From: Sphingobium sp. TCM1
Lineage (GTDB): Bacteria; Pseudomonadota; Alphaproteobacteria; Sphingomonadales; Sphingomonadaceae
NCBI RefSeq assembly: GCF_001650725.1
Contig: NZ_LXVX01000012.1
Coordinates: 62,001-126,000 of the forward strand
DNA: 64,000 nucleotides
Direction: 5' to 3'
Position numbers and translations under genes: made by a program. Below the pieces are notes generated by a model that worked only from the letters and a program-made list of their open reading frames with translations, was not told the DNA's origin and made no database searches. Position 1 is the stretch's first letter; the number at the start of each line of letters is the position of its first letter. Below are positions 42,328 through 52,562 of this stretch, piece after piece.

Positions 42328-44139
42328 TTATTGGGCTTTGGCCGCCTTGGCCCGCGCCGCTACCCGCTTCTCCAGCATCGACAGCGGCATCGCGCCTTCC
42401 TCAAGAATGGCGTGGAACTGCTTGATATCGAAGGCATCGCCCAGCTCCGCCTCTGCCGCCTTGCGAGCCTTGCTCCACACGCCATGGCCGACCTTGTAGC
42501 TGGTCGCCTGCCCCGGTTGGGTGCAATAGCGTTCGACCTCACGCTGGCAGCGGGGCCGGGCGAAGCCGGTCTTCTCCACCATATAGTCGGTCGCCTGTTC
42601 GCGGCTCCACTTCTTCGCATGGATGCCGGTATCGACGACAAGCCGCGCCGCGCGGAACAGAAAGGACTGGAGATAACCCGCCCGGTCGAGCGGCGTCGCA
42701 TAGCCGCCCAGTTCGTCCGCCAGTTGCTCGGCATAGAGCGCCCAGCCCTCGGTATAGGCGCTCATGAACGCGGTCTTGCGCAGCATCGGCACGTCGCCCG
42801 CATTCTGCGCGGTCGAGATTTGCAGATGATGGCCCGGCACGCCCTCATGATAGGTGAGCGCGGGCAGACCATATTTCGGCCAGTCGCCGACATCCTTGAG
42901 ATTGATGAAGTAGATGGCCGGTCGCGATCCATCCAGCGCCGCGCGGTTATAATAGCCGTTGGACGCGCCATCCTGGATCTCGATGGGCACCGCACGAATT
43001 TCCAGCACAGTATCAGGAATCGTGGAGAAGGCATTGGGAAGCTTGGCCTTCATTGCGTCGAGATCGCGGTTCAGCTGCGCCAGCAGGGCGGCGCGCCCCT
43101 CCGCGCTGTCGGCATAGAGCTGCGTCGGATCGACATTGAGCGCCGCCAGCCGCTCGCCGATCGTGCCGCTGGTCCGCCCCGCGCCCTTCAGAATGCTGTC
43201 CAACTGCGCGCTGATGTCGGCGACCTGCTCCAGCCCCATGGCGTGGATCTGGTCGGCGCTGAGATCGGTGGTCGTCGCCTGGCTGAGCGCGGCGGCGTAG
43301 ATTTCGTCTCCGCGTGGGGTGCGCCATACGCCATCGCCCGCCGCCGTCCTGTCCTTGAGCGCCGCGATCGCCGCGATCTGTTCATCCAGCGCGGGGTAGA
43401 TCGCCCGCTCCACGATCGCGCTCGCCTGCCCCTGCCAGTCGCCCGCAATGCCCTTGGCCGCCGCGCGCTTCACCAGCGACTGGACCATCGAACATGCGGC
43501 CGCCGGCTGCCCGCGCAGCTTTTTCAGTTGCCCCAGCGTCAGGTCCAGCGACCAGGCCGGCGCCAGATAGCCGCGCGCCGCCTCGTCCCGCTGGAGCGCC
43601 GTGTCGGTCCGCAGGTTGCGGGCGAAGGCGTCGAGCCGCGCGACATAGGCGTCGCAGTCCGCCGCCGCGTTGATGGTATGGGCGGTATTGAGGAAATCGG
43701 GCGTCTGGAAATAGCTGCCGCCCTGCTGGAAGATGCGATAGGGCCGCTGCACGCTGTTGAGGCCGAATGTCGCCGGCGCGACCGTCTGCTGGCCCAGCGA
43801 ATAAAGGATGACCTCCAGGTTCAACCGCTGCGCGTCGGACAGGCTGGCCGCCTCATAGCCCTGCAATTCCTGGATCGCCGCCTGCGTCGCCGCCAGCTTC
43901 TTCATCATGCCCGACTTGCTGTTGTCATCGAGCAGGCTCTTCGCCCCGGCGCGCGCGCCCTTGTCGAGGCCCAGGCTCGTCACCATCCCCGGCGACAGGT
44001 CGAGCGCGCGTTCGAAGATTGCGGCGAAGGTGGCGGACAGCCGCGCATCGTCGTTGCCCGCGACCTGCGCAAATCCGCGCGGCGCGGCGGTGGCGAGCGC
44101 GGCGGCGCCGGCGGTGGAAAGAAAGGAACGGCGGTCCAT
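42328..44139 (-). CDS. DUF885 family exported metalloprotein (peptidase-like)
   Basis: 603-aa protein with a twin-arginine signal (DRRSFLSTAGAAALATAA) at residues 2-19, so it should fold in the cytoplasm and be exported by Tat. The C-terminal half has YHEGVPGHHLQI, the HExxxHH-like zinc-binding motif of DUF885 proteins, with a downstream Glu in YTEGWALYAE. Family members are thought to be zinc carboxypeptidase-like enzymes of the M32/M3 type. The ATG at 44139 is chosen because it begins the Tat signal. Confidence 0.85.
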   Translation of the reverse strand: MDRRSFLSTAGAAALATAAPRGFAQVAGNDDARLSATFAAIFERALDLSPGMVTSLGLDKGARAGAKSLLDDNSKSGMMKKLAATQAAIQELQGYEAASLSDAQRLNLEVILYSLGQQTVAPATFGLNSVQRPYRIFQQGGSYFQTPDFLNTAHTINAAADCDAYVARLDAFARNLRTDTALQRDEAARGYLAPAWSLDLTLGQLKKLRGQPAAACSMVQSLVKRAAAKGIAGDWQGQASAIVERAIYPALDEQIAAIAALKDRTAAGDGVWRTPRGDEIYAAALSQATTTDLSADQIHAMGLEQVADISAQLDSILKGAGRTSGTIGERLAALNVDPTQLYADSAEGRAALLAQLNRDLDAMKAKLPNAFSTIPDTVLEIRAVPIEIQDGASNGYYNRAALDGSRPAIYFINLKDVGDWPKYGLPALTYHEGVPGHHLQISTAQNAGDVPMLRKTAFMSAYTEGWALYAEQLADELGGYATPLDRAGYLQSFLFRAARLVVDTGIHAKKWSREQATDYMVEKTGFARPRCQREVERYCTQPGQATSYKVGHGVWSKARKAAEAELGDAFDIKQFHAILEEGAMPLSMLEKRVAARAKAAKAQ

Positions 44140-44217
44140 GGCGGCGACTCCCTGATTTTGTCTGGCTGCTGATTTTTCAGGCTCTTGTCTTACTCCGCCG
44201 ACGCCGCTCGTCCAGTG

Positions 44218-44234
44218 CTTTGTAACAAAGTTAC
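44218..44234. promoter_or_regulatory. Overlapping palindromes upstream of the DUF885 gene
   Basis: CTTTGTAACAAAG (44218-44230) and GTAACAAAGTTAC (44222-44234) are two interlocked perfect palindromes in the 120-bp gap before the DUF885 start. This looks like a repressor operator; no regulator gene is adjacent. Confidence 0.4.
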
Positions 44235-44259
44235 GCTGTTGCAATATGTTCGTGCGTGG

Positions 44260-45564
44260 TCAGAGCGGGTAGGACAGCGCCAGCCCCGCCACCGCCGCCA
44301 CCGCAAGCGTGGTCATCACGCCCTGCTTAAACCGGAAGATCATCACCGCCGCGCCCATGGCGATCAGGGCGATGCGCCAGTCCAGGCTCGCCGGATCGGG
44401 CAGCAGCAGCGTCATCCCCGCCGTCCGTATCGTCTCAAGCCGCGTGAACAGCACATGCAGCGCGAACCACAGGGTCAGGTTCGCGATCACGCCCACGACC
44501 GCCGCCGTCAGAGCGGCCAGCGCGCCTTGCAACCGCGGCGCATGTTCCAGCCGCTCCATCCACGGCGCGAAGCTGAAAATCCACAGGAAACAGGGCGCGA
44601 ACGTGACCCAGAGCGTGACCAGACCACCCAATATCCCGGCGATCAGCGGCGAAAATGGCTCGGGCGCGCGGAAGGCGCCCAGGAAGCCGACGAACTGCGT
44701 CACCAGGATAAGTGGCCCCGGCGTGGTTTCGGCGAGGCCGAGGCCATCGGTCATCTCGCCTGCCGACAGCCAGTGCATCTGTTGCACCGCCTCCTGCGCC
44801 ATATAGGCTAGCACCGCATAGGCGCCGCCAAAGGTGACGACCGCCAGTTGCGAGAAGAAGGCGCCGATCCTCCACAGCACATGGTCCGGCCCCAGCAGCA
44901 GCAGGATCGCCGCCATCGGCGCGGCCCAGATCAGCAGCCAGAGCAGGATGGTCCGCGCCGTCTGCGCCCAGGGCCGGGGCCCCGCCGGCGCACTTTCCGG
45001 CGCCGCGCCGTCCGCCTTGAGCCATGCCGGTCGCCACCGCGCCAGCACGAAGCCCAGCGCGCCCGCGCCCAGCACGACGATCGGAAAGGGCAGGGCGAAG
45101 AAGAACAGCGCCAGGAAGGCGGCGACCGCCAGCACCCGCTTGAACCCGGTGTCGAGCGCCCGCCGGCCGATGCGGATCAACGCCTGAGTCACGATCGCCA
45201 GCACCGCCGCCTTGATCCCCAGGAACAGCGCCGCCACCGGCTTCAGGTCGGCGGCATAGGCGTAGAGGATCGCCAGCCCCATCATCACCGCCGCGCCGGG
45301 CAGCACGAACAGCAACCCGGCCGCCAGCCCGCCCTTCGTCCCATGCAGCCGCCATCCGATCCAGGTCGCCAACTGTTGCGCTTCCGGTCCCGGCAGCAGG
45401 TGGCAGACATTGAGTGCGCGCAGGAACGGACCTTCCTCCACCCAGCGCCGCTCCTCCACCAGTTCGCGATGCATCAGCGCGATCTGACCCGCCGGCCCGC
45501 CGAAGCTCAGAAAGCCGATCTTGCCGAAAACATGGACAAGGTCCGAAAAACTTGGATGCGACAC
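44260..45564 (-). CDS. chrA: Chromate transporter, CHR family
   Basis: 434-aa membrane protein with two homologous CHR halves. Each begins with a FGGPAGQIALMHRE- or FGGAYAVLAYMAQEA-type segment and later has LPGPEAQQLA or TPGPLILVTQFVG, the paired signatures of bidomain ChrA. It exports chromate from the cytoplasm. The GTG at 45564 (VSHPSFSDLVHVFGK) follows AGGGGGAA and matches the family N-terminus better than the ATG 13 codons upstream. Confidence 0.92.
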   Translation of the reverse strand: MSHPSFSDLVHVFGKIGFLSFGGPAGQIALMHRELVEERRWVEEGPFLRALNVCHLLPGPEAQQLATWIGWRLHGTKGGLAAGLLFVLPGAAVMMGLAILYAYAADLKPVAALFLGIKAAVLAIVTQALIRIGRRALDTGFKRVLAVAAFLALFFFALPFPIVVLGAGALGFVLARWRPAWLKADGAAPESAPAGPRPWAQTARTILLWLLIWAAPMAAILLLLGPDHVLWRIGAFFSQLAVVTFGGAYAVLAYMAQEAVQQMHWLSAGEMTDGLGLAETTPGPLILVTQFVGFLGAFRAPEPFSPLIAGILGGLVTLWVTFAPCFLWIFSFAPWMERLEHAPRLQGALAALTAAVVGVIANLTLWFALHVLFTRLETIRTAGMTLLLPDPASLDWRIALIAMGAAVMIFRFKQGVMTTLAVAAVAGLALSYPL

Positions 45565-45688
45565 GCACGTTCCCCCTGGGCGACAACGCCCTTTTCGCCG
45601 CAATGCTTGGGCGGGGAACGCCTGAACGGGGGATTGCCTTGCCCCGTGCGCCGATCATGGCGGCGCGTCGTGGCGGGATCAAGCGGAT

Positions 45689-46078
45689 TCAGGCCGCCAG
45701 CGCCCCCTCTCCGTCATGCGCCCGCCGTGACGCCATGATGGCGCCCACATGGGCCTCGGCCCAGCGGGTAATCTGGTCCAATATGCCGATCAGCCCGCCG
45801 GCCAGCGGCGTCAACGCATATTCCACCGTCACCGGCACGGTGGGGAAGGCGGCCCGGCTGACCAACCCGTCGCGCTCCAGGCTTTTCAGCGTCTGCGACA
45901 GCATCTTCTGCGAGATTGCGCCGATCCGCCGCCGCAGATCGTTGAACCGCACCGGCCCGTCTTTCAGGCTCAGCAGCACCAGCACCGCCCATTTGTCGCC
46001 GATCCTGTCGAGGATCTGGCGCGTCGGACAGTCGGGATCATAGGCGTCGCCCACGCGAAGCGGCTGGGGATCGGTCAT
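45689..46078 (-). CDS. HxlR family transcriptional regulator
   Basis: 129-aa winged-helix regulator. DCPTRQILDRIGDKWAVLVLLSL and the following RFNDLRRRIGAISQKMLSQTLKSLERDGLVSR region, shown here only in part by positions 30-80, are typical of HxlR/DUF24 proteins that respond to quinones or aldehydes. One Cys is present near the N-terminus (DPDCPT), which is the sensing residue in several relatives. It is divergent from an NAD(P)-binding oxidoreductase gene, its probable target. Confidence 0.9.
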   Translation of the reverse strand: MTDPQPLRVGDAYDPDCPTRQILDRIGDKWAVLVLLSLKDGPVRFNDLRRRIGAISQKMLSQTLKSLERDGLVSRAAFPTVPVTVEYALTPLAGGLIGILDQITRWAEAHVGAIMASRRAHDGEGALAA

Positions 46079-46148
46079 GTCGGTATCCTTGGCGTAACCA
46101 GGTGACGGCAAAGTGCCTTCTTGTCGCCCTGATAGCCTGATCGCTATC

Positions 46149-46167
46149 TGGTTTCCATCAGTAACCA
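46149..46167. promoter_or_regulatory. Candidate HxlR operator
   Basis: TGGTT (46149-46153) and AACCA (46163-46167) form a small inverted repeat with 9-nt spacing in the divergent region between the HxlR gene and the oxidoreductase gene, 16 nt before the latter's start. Confidence 0.35.
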
Positions 46168-46182
46168 TACAGGATATCAGCC

Positions 46183-46794
46183 ATGAAGGTAGCGATCATC
46201 GGCGGCAGCGGCCGTGCGGGCCGGGAAATCAGCACGGAACTGGCGCGGCGCGGGCATCGGGTGACCGCCATTTCGCGCCATCCGGAAAACGCCGTCGATG
46301 CCGAAGGCGTCACCGCCCTTGCCGGCGACGTCAATGATCCCGCCGCGCTCGCCGAAGCGATTCGCGGCCATGACGTGGTGGTCAGCGCGGTGATGTTCTC
46401 CGACACCGATCCCGCTTCGCTGGTCGGCGTGATGCGGGCGGCGGGCGTGCCGCGCTATCTGGTGGTTGGCGGTGCCGGCAGTCTGGAGGTGGCGCCCGGC
46501 GTCGCCCTCATCACCACCCCGGACTTCCCCGAAGCCTATAAGGCCGAAGCGGGCAGGGGCGCGGCCTTTCTAGACAATCTGCGCGGGGTGGACGACATCG
46601 ACTGGACCTTCCTCTCGCCCTCGGCCTATTTCTTCGTCGGCGACCGCACCGGACATTTTCGCCTCGGTCGGGACGAACTGCTGGTCGACGCCGACGGCAA
46701 CAGCAGCATCTCCTATGCCGACTATGCCATCGCCATGGCGGACGAAATCGAGACGCCCCGGCACAGCCGCGCGCGGTTCACCGTGGGCTATTGA
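46183..46794 (+). CDS. NAD(P)-binding oxidoreductase, NmrA/SDR-like
   Basis: 203-aa protein of the atypical short-chain dehydrogenase type. The Rossmann motif GGSGRAGREISTELARRGH is at residues 7-25, and TALAGDVNDPAAL and YLVVGGAGSLEV follow. The usual YxxxK catalytic pair is replaced by a WTFLSPSAYFF region, as in NmrA-like and YwnB-like proteins. Next to HxlR regulators such proteins commonly act in quinone or electrophile defence. Start at the ATG with MKVAIIGGSG. Confidence 0.82.
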   Translation: MKVAIIGGSGRAGREISTELARRGHRVTAISRHPENAVDAEGVTALAGDVNDPAALAEAIRGHDVVVSAVMFSDTDPASLVGVMRAAGVPRYLVVGGAGSLEVAPGVALITTPDFPEAYKAEAGRGAAFLDNLRGVDDIDWTFLSPSAYFFVGDRTGHFRLGRDELLVDADGNSSISYADYAIAMADEIETPRHSRARFTVGY

Positions 46795-46833
46795 GGGCGG
46801 CGTAGCTAGGCGACGTTCCGGTTTTCCGACTCC

Positions 46834-46926
46834 CGTTCGCCCTGAGCTTGTCGAAGGGCTTCACTTCTTCTTCCAGACGCAAGGCTTGAAAGAGAAAATG
46901 GGGCTTCGACAGGCTCAGCGCCAACG
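46834..46926. repeat. Inverted pair of dispersed sphingomonad repeat
   Basis: CGTTCGCCCTGAGCTTGTCG and AAGGGC (46834-46859) is followed 42 nt later by a slightly diverged reverse complement (46902-46926, GCTTCGACAGGCTCAGCGCC and AACGG). The word resembles a repeat common between genes in sphingomonads. It fills most of the 203-bp gap before the yghU pseudogene. Confidence 0.6.
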
Positions 46927-46997
46927 GATGTGGATGTGTCCAAAAATGGCCGCTCCAAGTCCTCACCTGAAGCGACCCTCCGCCAGATGCGCAACGC

Positions 46998-47866
46998 TTA
47001 CTGCGCTCCCTCCAGCTTGTCCTGGGTCTTAGTCTCGAAATCGCCGGCGTCATGGCGTTCGCGCAGTTGTTCCTCCAGCGGCCCGTTCGCCTTGTTGACC
47101 ATGCGGCCGCGCTTCACCGCCGGGCGGGCGTCGATCTGCTCGGCCCAGCGCAGCACATTGCCGTAGCTCCGCGCGTCCAGGAACTCTGCCGCTTCATAGG
47201 CCCGGTTCAGCACCAACCCGCCATACCAGGGCCAGATGGCGATGTCGGCGATCGAATATTCGCTCCCGGCCATATACGCATTCTCCGCCAGATGGCGGTC
47301 GAGCACGTCCAGTTGCCGCTTCACCTCCATCGCATAGCGGTTGATCGGATATTCGTATTTTTCGGGCGCATAGGCGAAGAAATGGCCAAAGCCGCCCCCA
47401 GCAGCGGCGCGCTGCCCATCTGCCAGAACAGCCAGCTCAGCGCCGCGGTGCGCCCGGCCGGGTCGGTCGGCAGGAACCTGCCGAACTTCTCGGCCAGATA
47501 GAGCAGGATCGCGCCGGATTCGAACACGCGCTGGGGCGGGGACGTGCTATGGTCCATCAACGCCGGGATCTTGCTGTTGGGATTGACCTCGACAAAGCCG
47601 CTGGAAAACTGGTCGCCCTCGCCGATGCGGATCAGCCAGGCGTCATATTCCGCCGCGGTGATACCCGCCTCCAGCAATTCCTCCAGCAGGATCGTCACCT
47701 TCTGCCCGTTGGGTGTGGCGAGCGAATAGAGCTGGAAGGGATGCTTGCCCACCGGCAGCGCCTTGTCATGGGTCGGCCCGGCGATCGGGCGATTGATATT
47801 GGCGAAGGCGCCGCCACTCTCCTTGTCCCAGGTCCAGACTTTGGGCGGGGTATAGCTGTCGGTCAT
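46998..47866 (-). pseudogene. yghU: Glutathione-dependent disulfide-bond oxidoreductase YghU, frameshifted
   Basis: Two overlapping frames make up one YghU-type glutathione transferase (289 codons if joined; E. coli YghU is 288 aa). The first frame (47866 to about 47400) starts MTDSYTPPKVWTWDKESGG and includes the thioredoxin-fold LYSLATPNGQKVTILLEE and VNPNSKIPAL. The second (about 47400 to 46998) resumes at GFGHFFAYAPEKYEYPINRY and MEVKRQLDVLD. The break is at a run of five C on the plus strand (47395-47399); one more base would restore a GGGFGHF reading. This is a real homopolymer frameshift or a sequencing error. Confidence 0.82.
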
Positions 47867-47953
47867 GCGGGCGTGGCTCCGATATTGCGTTCTCGCCCGC
47901 AGGTAGGAAGCGGCCTTGCCGCCCGCAACCGAGTGTCGCCCGCCGCCGCGTGA

Positions 47954-48388
47954 TTATTTCTCGCCGACCCGCACCACCAGAACGCTGATCGGCGACTGGT
48001 GGACGATGGCCGACGCATTGGAGCCGAGCAGGCGGGACACGAGCGAGGGCTGGTGCGAGGCGAGGATGATAAGGTCGGCCTTGCAGCTTTCCGCCTCGTT
48101 CAGCACTTCGTCGCGCACCCGCCCGCGATGGGTGACGAACCGGGTCCGCGCCGGATCGAGTCGCGTCTCATCCGCCCATGCCTTCATGTGGGCACGCGCT
48201 TCGGCGCCCTCGCGTTCGTCGAAATCGCTGGCGAGCAGGGCGGAATAGCGGGTCGGCAGATGATGGCGCACATAGAGGATGTGGACCTGCCCCTGCGCTC
48301 CGGCAACCTCCGCCGCGCTGGCCATGGCGGCGTGGGCCAGCGCCGGATTGTCGATGTCCACGGCCACAAGGATCGTCGCGTAGCTCAT
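47954..48388 (-). CDS. Universal stress protein, UspA family
   Basis: 144-aa single USP domain. It starts MSYATILVAVDIDNPALAHAAMASA and ends with LIILASHQPSLVSRLLGSNA and HQSPISVLVVR, close to the family's ATP-binding G-x-x-G region though written here as LLGSNASAIV. The ATG at 48388 follows GGGAGAGGATA. It lies upstream and divergent from groESL. Confidence 0.88.
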   Translation of the reverse strand: MSYATILVAVDIDNPALAHAAMASAAEVAGAQGQVHILYVRHHLPTRYSALLASDFDEREGAEARAHMKAWADETRLDPARTRFVTHRGRVRDEVLNEAESCKADLIILASHQPSLVSRLLGSNASAIVHQSPISVLVVRVGEK

Positions 48389-48566
48389 TATCCTCTCCCG
48401 CCGAATGCCGGCCTTACGGGCGTCTTGCACGCTGCCGCGCCCTGTCTGCGATGATACTCCAGATCGGGGGAATCCGGAACAGCCGCAATATCCGCCCATC
48501 CCGTCGCGGACCTCGTGACCCGCGTCGCGCGCGGAGCTATGGAGCGCGGCGAACGGCCACAGACAG

Positions 48567-48595
48567 GGGTGGAAAATTTTTCTGCGATTCCACCC
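48567..48595. promoter_or_regulatory. Inverted repeat abutting the groESL promoter
   Basis: GGGTGGAA (48567-48574) and TTCCACCC (48588-48595) are perfect 8-bp arms with a 13-nt A/T-rich spacer, ending directly at the TTGACC -35 hexamer. This could bind an activator or repressor in addition to HrcA. Confidence 0.4.
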
Positions 48596-48623
48596 TTGAC
48601 CCGAGAAACGACTTTTCCATATT
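48596..48623 (+). promoter_or_regulatory. groESL promoter
   Basis: TTGACC (48596-48601) and CATATT (48618-48623) with a 16-nt spacer lie immediately upstream of the CIRCE element. The CTTGAC...CCATATTC pattern also resembles alphaproteobacterial heat-shock sigma promoters. Confidence 0.65.
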
Positions 48624-48630
48624 CACGCCG

Positions 48631-48657
48631 CTAGCACTCTTCATCAGGGAGTGCTAA
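48631..48657. promoter_or_regulatory. CIRCE operator (HrcA binding site)
   Basis: CTAGCACTC-N9-GAGTGCTAA matches the CIRCE consensus TTAGCACTC-N9-GAGTGCTAA with a single difference at the first base. It sits 8 nt after the -10 element and 109 nt before groES, so HrcA would block groESL transcription until heat shock. Confidence 0.93.
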
Positions 48658-48766
48658 CAACGAAGAGTTCATCGGGAGAAGGAAGGGTGAAAAAGGCATT
48701 TCGGGGCATGAACCCGGCGTCCTTCTCGCCCATCTGATCCCAAGACGCTAGGGAAAGGCAATCAAC

Positions 48767-49054
48767 ATGGCATTTCGTCCGTTGCACGACCGTGTTCTCG
48801 TCCGCCGCGTGGAAGCGGAAGAGAAGACCGCCGGTGGCATCATCATCCCCGACACCGCCAAGGAAAAGCCGCAGGAAGGCGAAATCGTCTCCGTCGGCAC
48901 CGGCAGCAAGGCCGAAGACGGCAAGGTGACGCCGCTGGACGTCAAGGCTGGCGATCGCGTGTTGTTCGGCAAATGGTCGGGCACCGAAGTCAAGGTCGAT
49001 GGCGAAGACCTGCTCATCATGAAGGAATCGGACATTCTCGGTATTGTGGGCTAA
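48767..49054 (+). CDS. groES: Co-chaperonin GroES
   Basis: 95-aa heptameric lid of the GroEL chamber. The start [23 protein letters not shown] contains the mobile loop ([18 protein letters not shown]), and the end [14 protein letters not shown] is standard. Controlled by the CIRCE element and promoter upstream; a 128-nt spacer separates it from groEL. Confidence 0.97.
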   Translation: MAFRPLHDRVLVRRVEAEEKTAGGIIIPDTAKEKPQEGEIVSVGTGSKAEDGKVTPLDVKAGDRVLFGKWSGTEVKVDGEDLLIMKESDILGIVG

Positions 49055-49176
49055 CGCCAACGGGCTTGGCCTCATTGGCTAAGCTGCGAACCGGGCAGAA
49101 ATCTGATTTTTTCGCGGAATTCCGACACCTGCAACGGTGTGAACTTCGCATATTTTGCAATTCTCAAAGAAGGTGA

Positions 49177-50826
<1,650 letters not shown>

Positions 50827-50838
50827 CGCGAAGCGTCA

Positions 50839-50856
50839 CCCCAGCGCAGGCTGGGG
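50839..50856. repeat. Short dispersed hairpin repeat after groEL
   Basis: CCCCAGC (50839-50845) and GCTGGGG (50850-50856) form a hairpin 13 nt after the groEL stop. The sequence GTCACCCCAGCGCAGGCTGG is a common intergenic repeat word in sphingomonads. Confidence 0.45.
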
Positions 50857-50880
50857 TCTCATGCCCCATGGGATAAGAAC

Positions 50881-50911
50881 GAGGCCGGCGGAGCGATCCG
50901 CCGGCCTCTTT
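50881..50911 (+). terminator. Intrinsic terminator of groESL
   Basis: GAGGCCGGCGGA (50881-50892) pairs perfectly over 12 bp with TCCGCCGGCCTC (50897-50908) around a GCGA tetraloop and is followed by TTT, 54 nt after the groEL stop. Confidence 0.9.
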
Positions 50912-50951
50912 CGTGCGTGAGTGCGGCAGGCCGTGTTTGAGGCCCATCAAC

Positions 50952-51021
50952 CCCTCTCCCTTGAGGGAGAGGGATGCGCAGGCTTCTCAGCTTGCTGCCT
51001 GGCCGAAGCCGGGTGAGGGGG
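50952..51021. repeat. Dispersed intergenic repeat with perfect 9-bp hairpin
   Basis: CCCTCTCCC-TTGA-GGGAGAGGG (50952-50973) is followed by GCCGAAGCCGGGTGAGGGG (51002 onward). This combination is a widespread interspersed element in proteobacterial genomes. It lies in the 222-bp gap between groEL and the acetyltransferase gene. Confidence 0.5.
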
Positions 51022-51048
51022 GATGTGCTGGCATCCGGCCGCTCGCTC

Positions 51049-51762
51049 TCAGTTCGCGGGCGGGTGCGTCACGACCATCATCGGCAGCTGCGCGCGCACC
51101 TCGAAGCCCAGGGTCCGGTAAAGCGCGATCGTCCGGTCATGCGCGGCATAGGCATGAAGGAAGGGCGTTTCGCCACGATCGAGCATCGCCTGCATCACCA
51201 CCCGCATCAGGGCGCCGGCCAGGCCGCGTCCGCGCCAGTCGGGATGGGTGCAGACCCCGCTGACTTCGGTGAAGCCCGGCATCCGCATCCGTTCGCCGGC
51301 CATCGCGACCAGCCGGCCGCCCTCCCGCACGCCGATGAAGCGGCCGAGGCGGTGGGTGAGGGGGCGAAAGGGGCCGGGCTTGGTCAGCAGCGCCAGCTCC
51401 AGCATGGTCGACGCATCCTCCTCGCCCAGCACGACCCAGTCGGGCAGGGTGGTGGTCGCGGCGGTCACGCGCGGCGCGACCATCTGCGCCAGCAGCGCGG
51501 TCCGCGCGACATGGATGTCCGGCGGCGCCGTCGCCGCTGCGTCCCGGCCGACCAGCCATAATTCGCCGTCCGCCGGGATCAGCGGGCGCAGGGCCGCGAG
51601 TTCCTGGCCTGCCGTCGCGGCAAAGGGCCCGTGTTCCGTGTGCAGGCGCATCGCCAGCGCGTCGCCTTCCGCCAGCGCGGACCAGCCGGACCTCAGGCTG
51701 TGCCAGACCGGATGGTCGAGCGGGTGGCCGGGCGCGGCAGGATCGGAGGCAGGGGAGGTCAT
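51049..51762 (-). CDS. GNAT family N-acetyltransferase (FR47-like)
   Basis: 237-aa protein. The C-terminal half is a GNAT fold with MRMPGFTEVSGVCTHPDWRG and RGLAGALMRVVMQAML, where the R/Q-x-x-G-x-G/A-like loop (RGRGLA) binds acetyl-CoA, and TIALYRTLGFEVR at the end. The N-terminal half is a degenerate second domain. Start at the ATG at 51762, after a GGGGAGGTC; a frame 24 codons longer would overlap the L,D-transpeptidase gene. Substrate unknown. Confidence 0.85.
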   Translation of the reverse strand: MTSPASDPAAPGHPLDHPVWHSLRSGWSALAEGDALAMRLHTEHGPFAATAGQELAALRPLIPADGELWLVGRDAAATAPPDIHVARTALLAQMVAPRVTAATTTLPDWVVLGEEDASTMLELALLTKPGPFRPLTHRLGRFIGVREGGRLVAMAGERMRMPGFTEVSGVCTHPDWRGRGLAGALMRVVMQAMLDRGETPFLHAYAAHDRTIALYRTLGFEVRAQLPMMVVTHPPAN

Positions 51763-51823
51763 CGTGCGACTCGTCGGGCCGGAGGAAAGGGACGGGCAGA
51801 TGCACCGCTTCGGCCTCTTGACG

Positions 51824-52510
51824 TCAACCGCCAATCTGCGCCTTGCTCACGTCCAGCATCTTGCCATTGGTGATGACGACGATGTCGCCCAGTTTCGTCA
51901 CGCCGAACAGCTTTTTCGCGAACGCGACCGGCACGCCGATGCAGCCATGAGTGCCGCGCCCATATTCGACGTCGCTGCCGTGGATGAAGACGCCGTCGCT
52001 GGTCAGCCGCTGCGCATAGGGCATGGGCGCGTCATAGAGGTTGGACACATGGTCGGCGTCCTTCTGCGTGATCGGGAAGGCGCCCTGTGGGCTTGGCTTG
52101 TCGGTCGCGCCATAGAGGATGACCGCCGCCCCGATCTCGTAGCCGGCGCGGAACACCGACAGCGTCTCGGCCTTCAGGTCCACGGTGATGACCACCGGCC
52201 CTGTGGCCGGTGCGCCTTTCTCGTCCCAGACATAGTCGCCATGGCGGAACGGGCCGTCGATCCGCAGCACGCGCTTCACCGCCAGCGCGCGGGGATCGAC
52301 GTGCATCGGCTGGTCGCTGCGCCGTTCGGCAGGCTTGGTCGGAGGGGGGGCTGGCGCGGTTTTCTCGGCGGCGAGTTCAGCCGGGGTTGCATCGCTTGCC
52401 GCCGGCCGGTCGATCCACTGCATCGTCAGCAGCGCGCCACCGCCCAGCAGCAGCGCGACCGCCAGCTTGGGCGCCAGCCTGGCCACAACGCTTTTCAACA
52501 AACCCGCCAT
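51824..52510 (-). CDS. L,D-transpeptidase (YkuD domain), membrane-anchored
   Basis: 228-aa protein with an N-terminal membrane anchor (residues 12-31), a Pro/Ala-rich linker (40-65) and a YkuD domain. Catalytic residues are His177, His188 and Cys190 in FIHGSDVEYGRGTHGCIG, with Thr in place of the usual Ser before HGC. The enzyme should make 3-3 peptidoglycan cross-links or anchor proteins to peptidoglycan in the periplasm. The ATG at 52510 has the better-spaced AGGA; an ATG four codons upstream lies one base after GGAGG. Confidence 0.87.
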   Translation of the reverse strand: MAGLLKSVVARLAPKLAVALLLGGGALLTMQWIDRPAASDATPAELAAEKTAPAPPPTKPAERRSDQPMHVDPRALAVKRVLRIDGPFRHGDYVWDEKGAPATGPVVITVDLKAETLSVFRAGYEIGAAVILYGATDKPSPQGAFPITQKDADHVSNLYDAPMPYAQRLTSDGVFIHGSDVEYGRGTHGCIGVPVAFAKKLFGVTKLGDIVVITNGKMLDVSKAQIGG

Positions 52511-52562
52511 TACGTTCCTCATGCCTCCGTTCAGGCGGCAGCGTAGCGGCGAAAGGTTAAGT

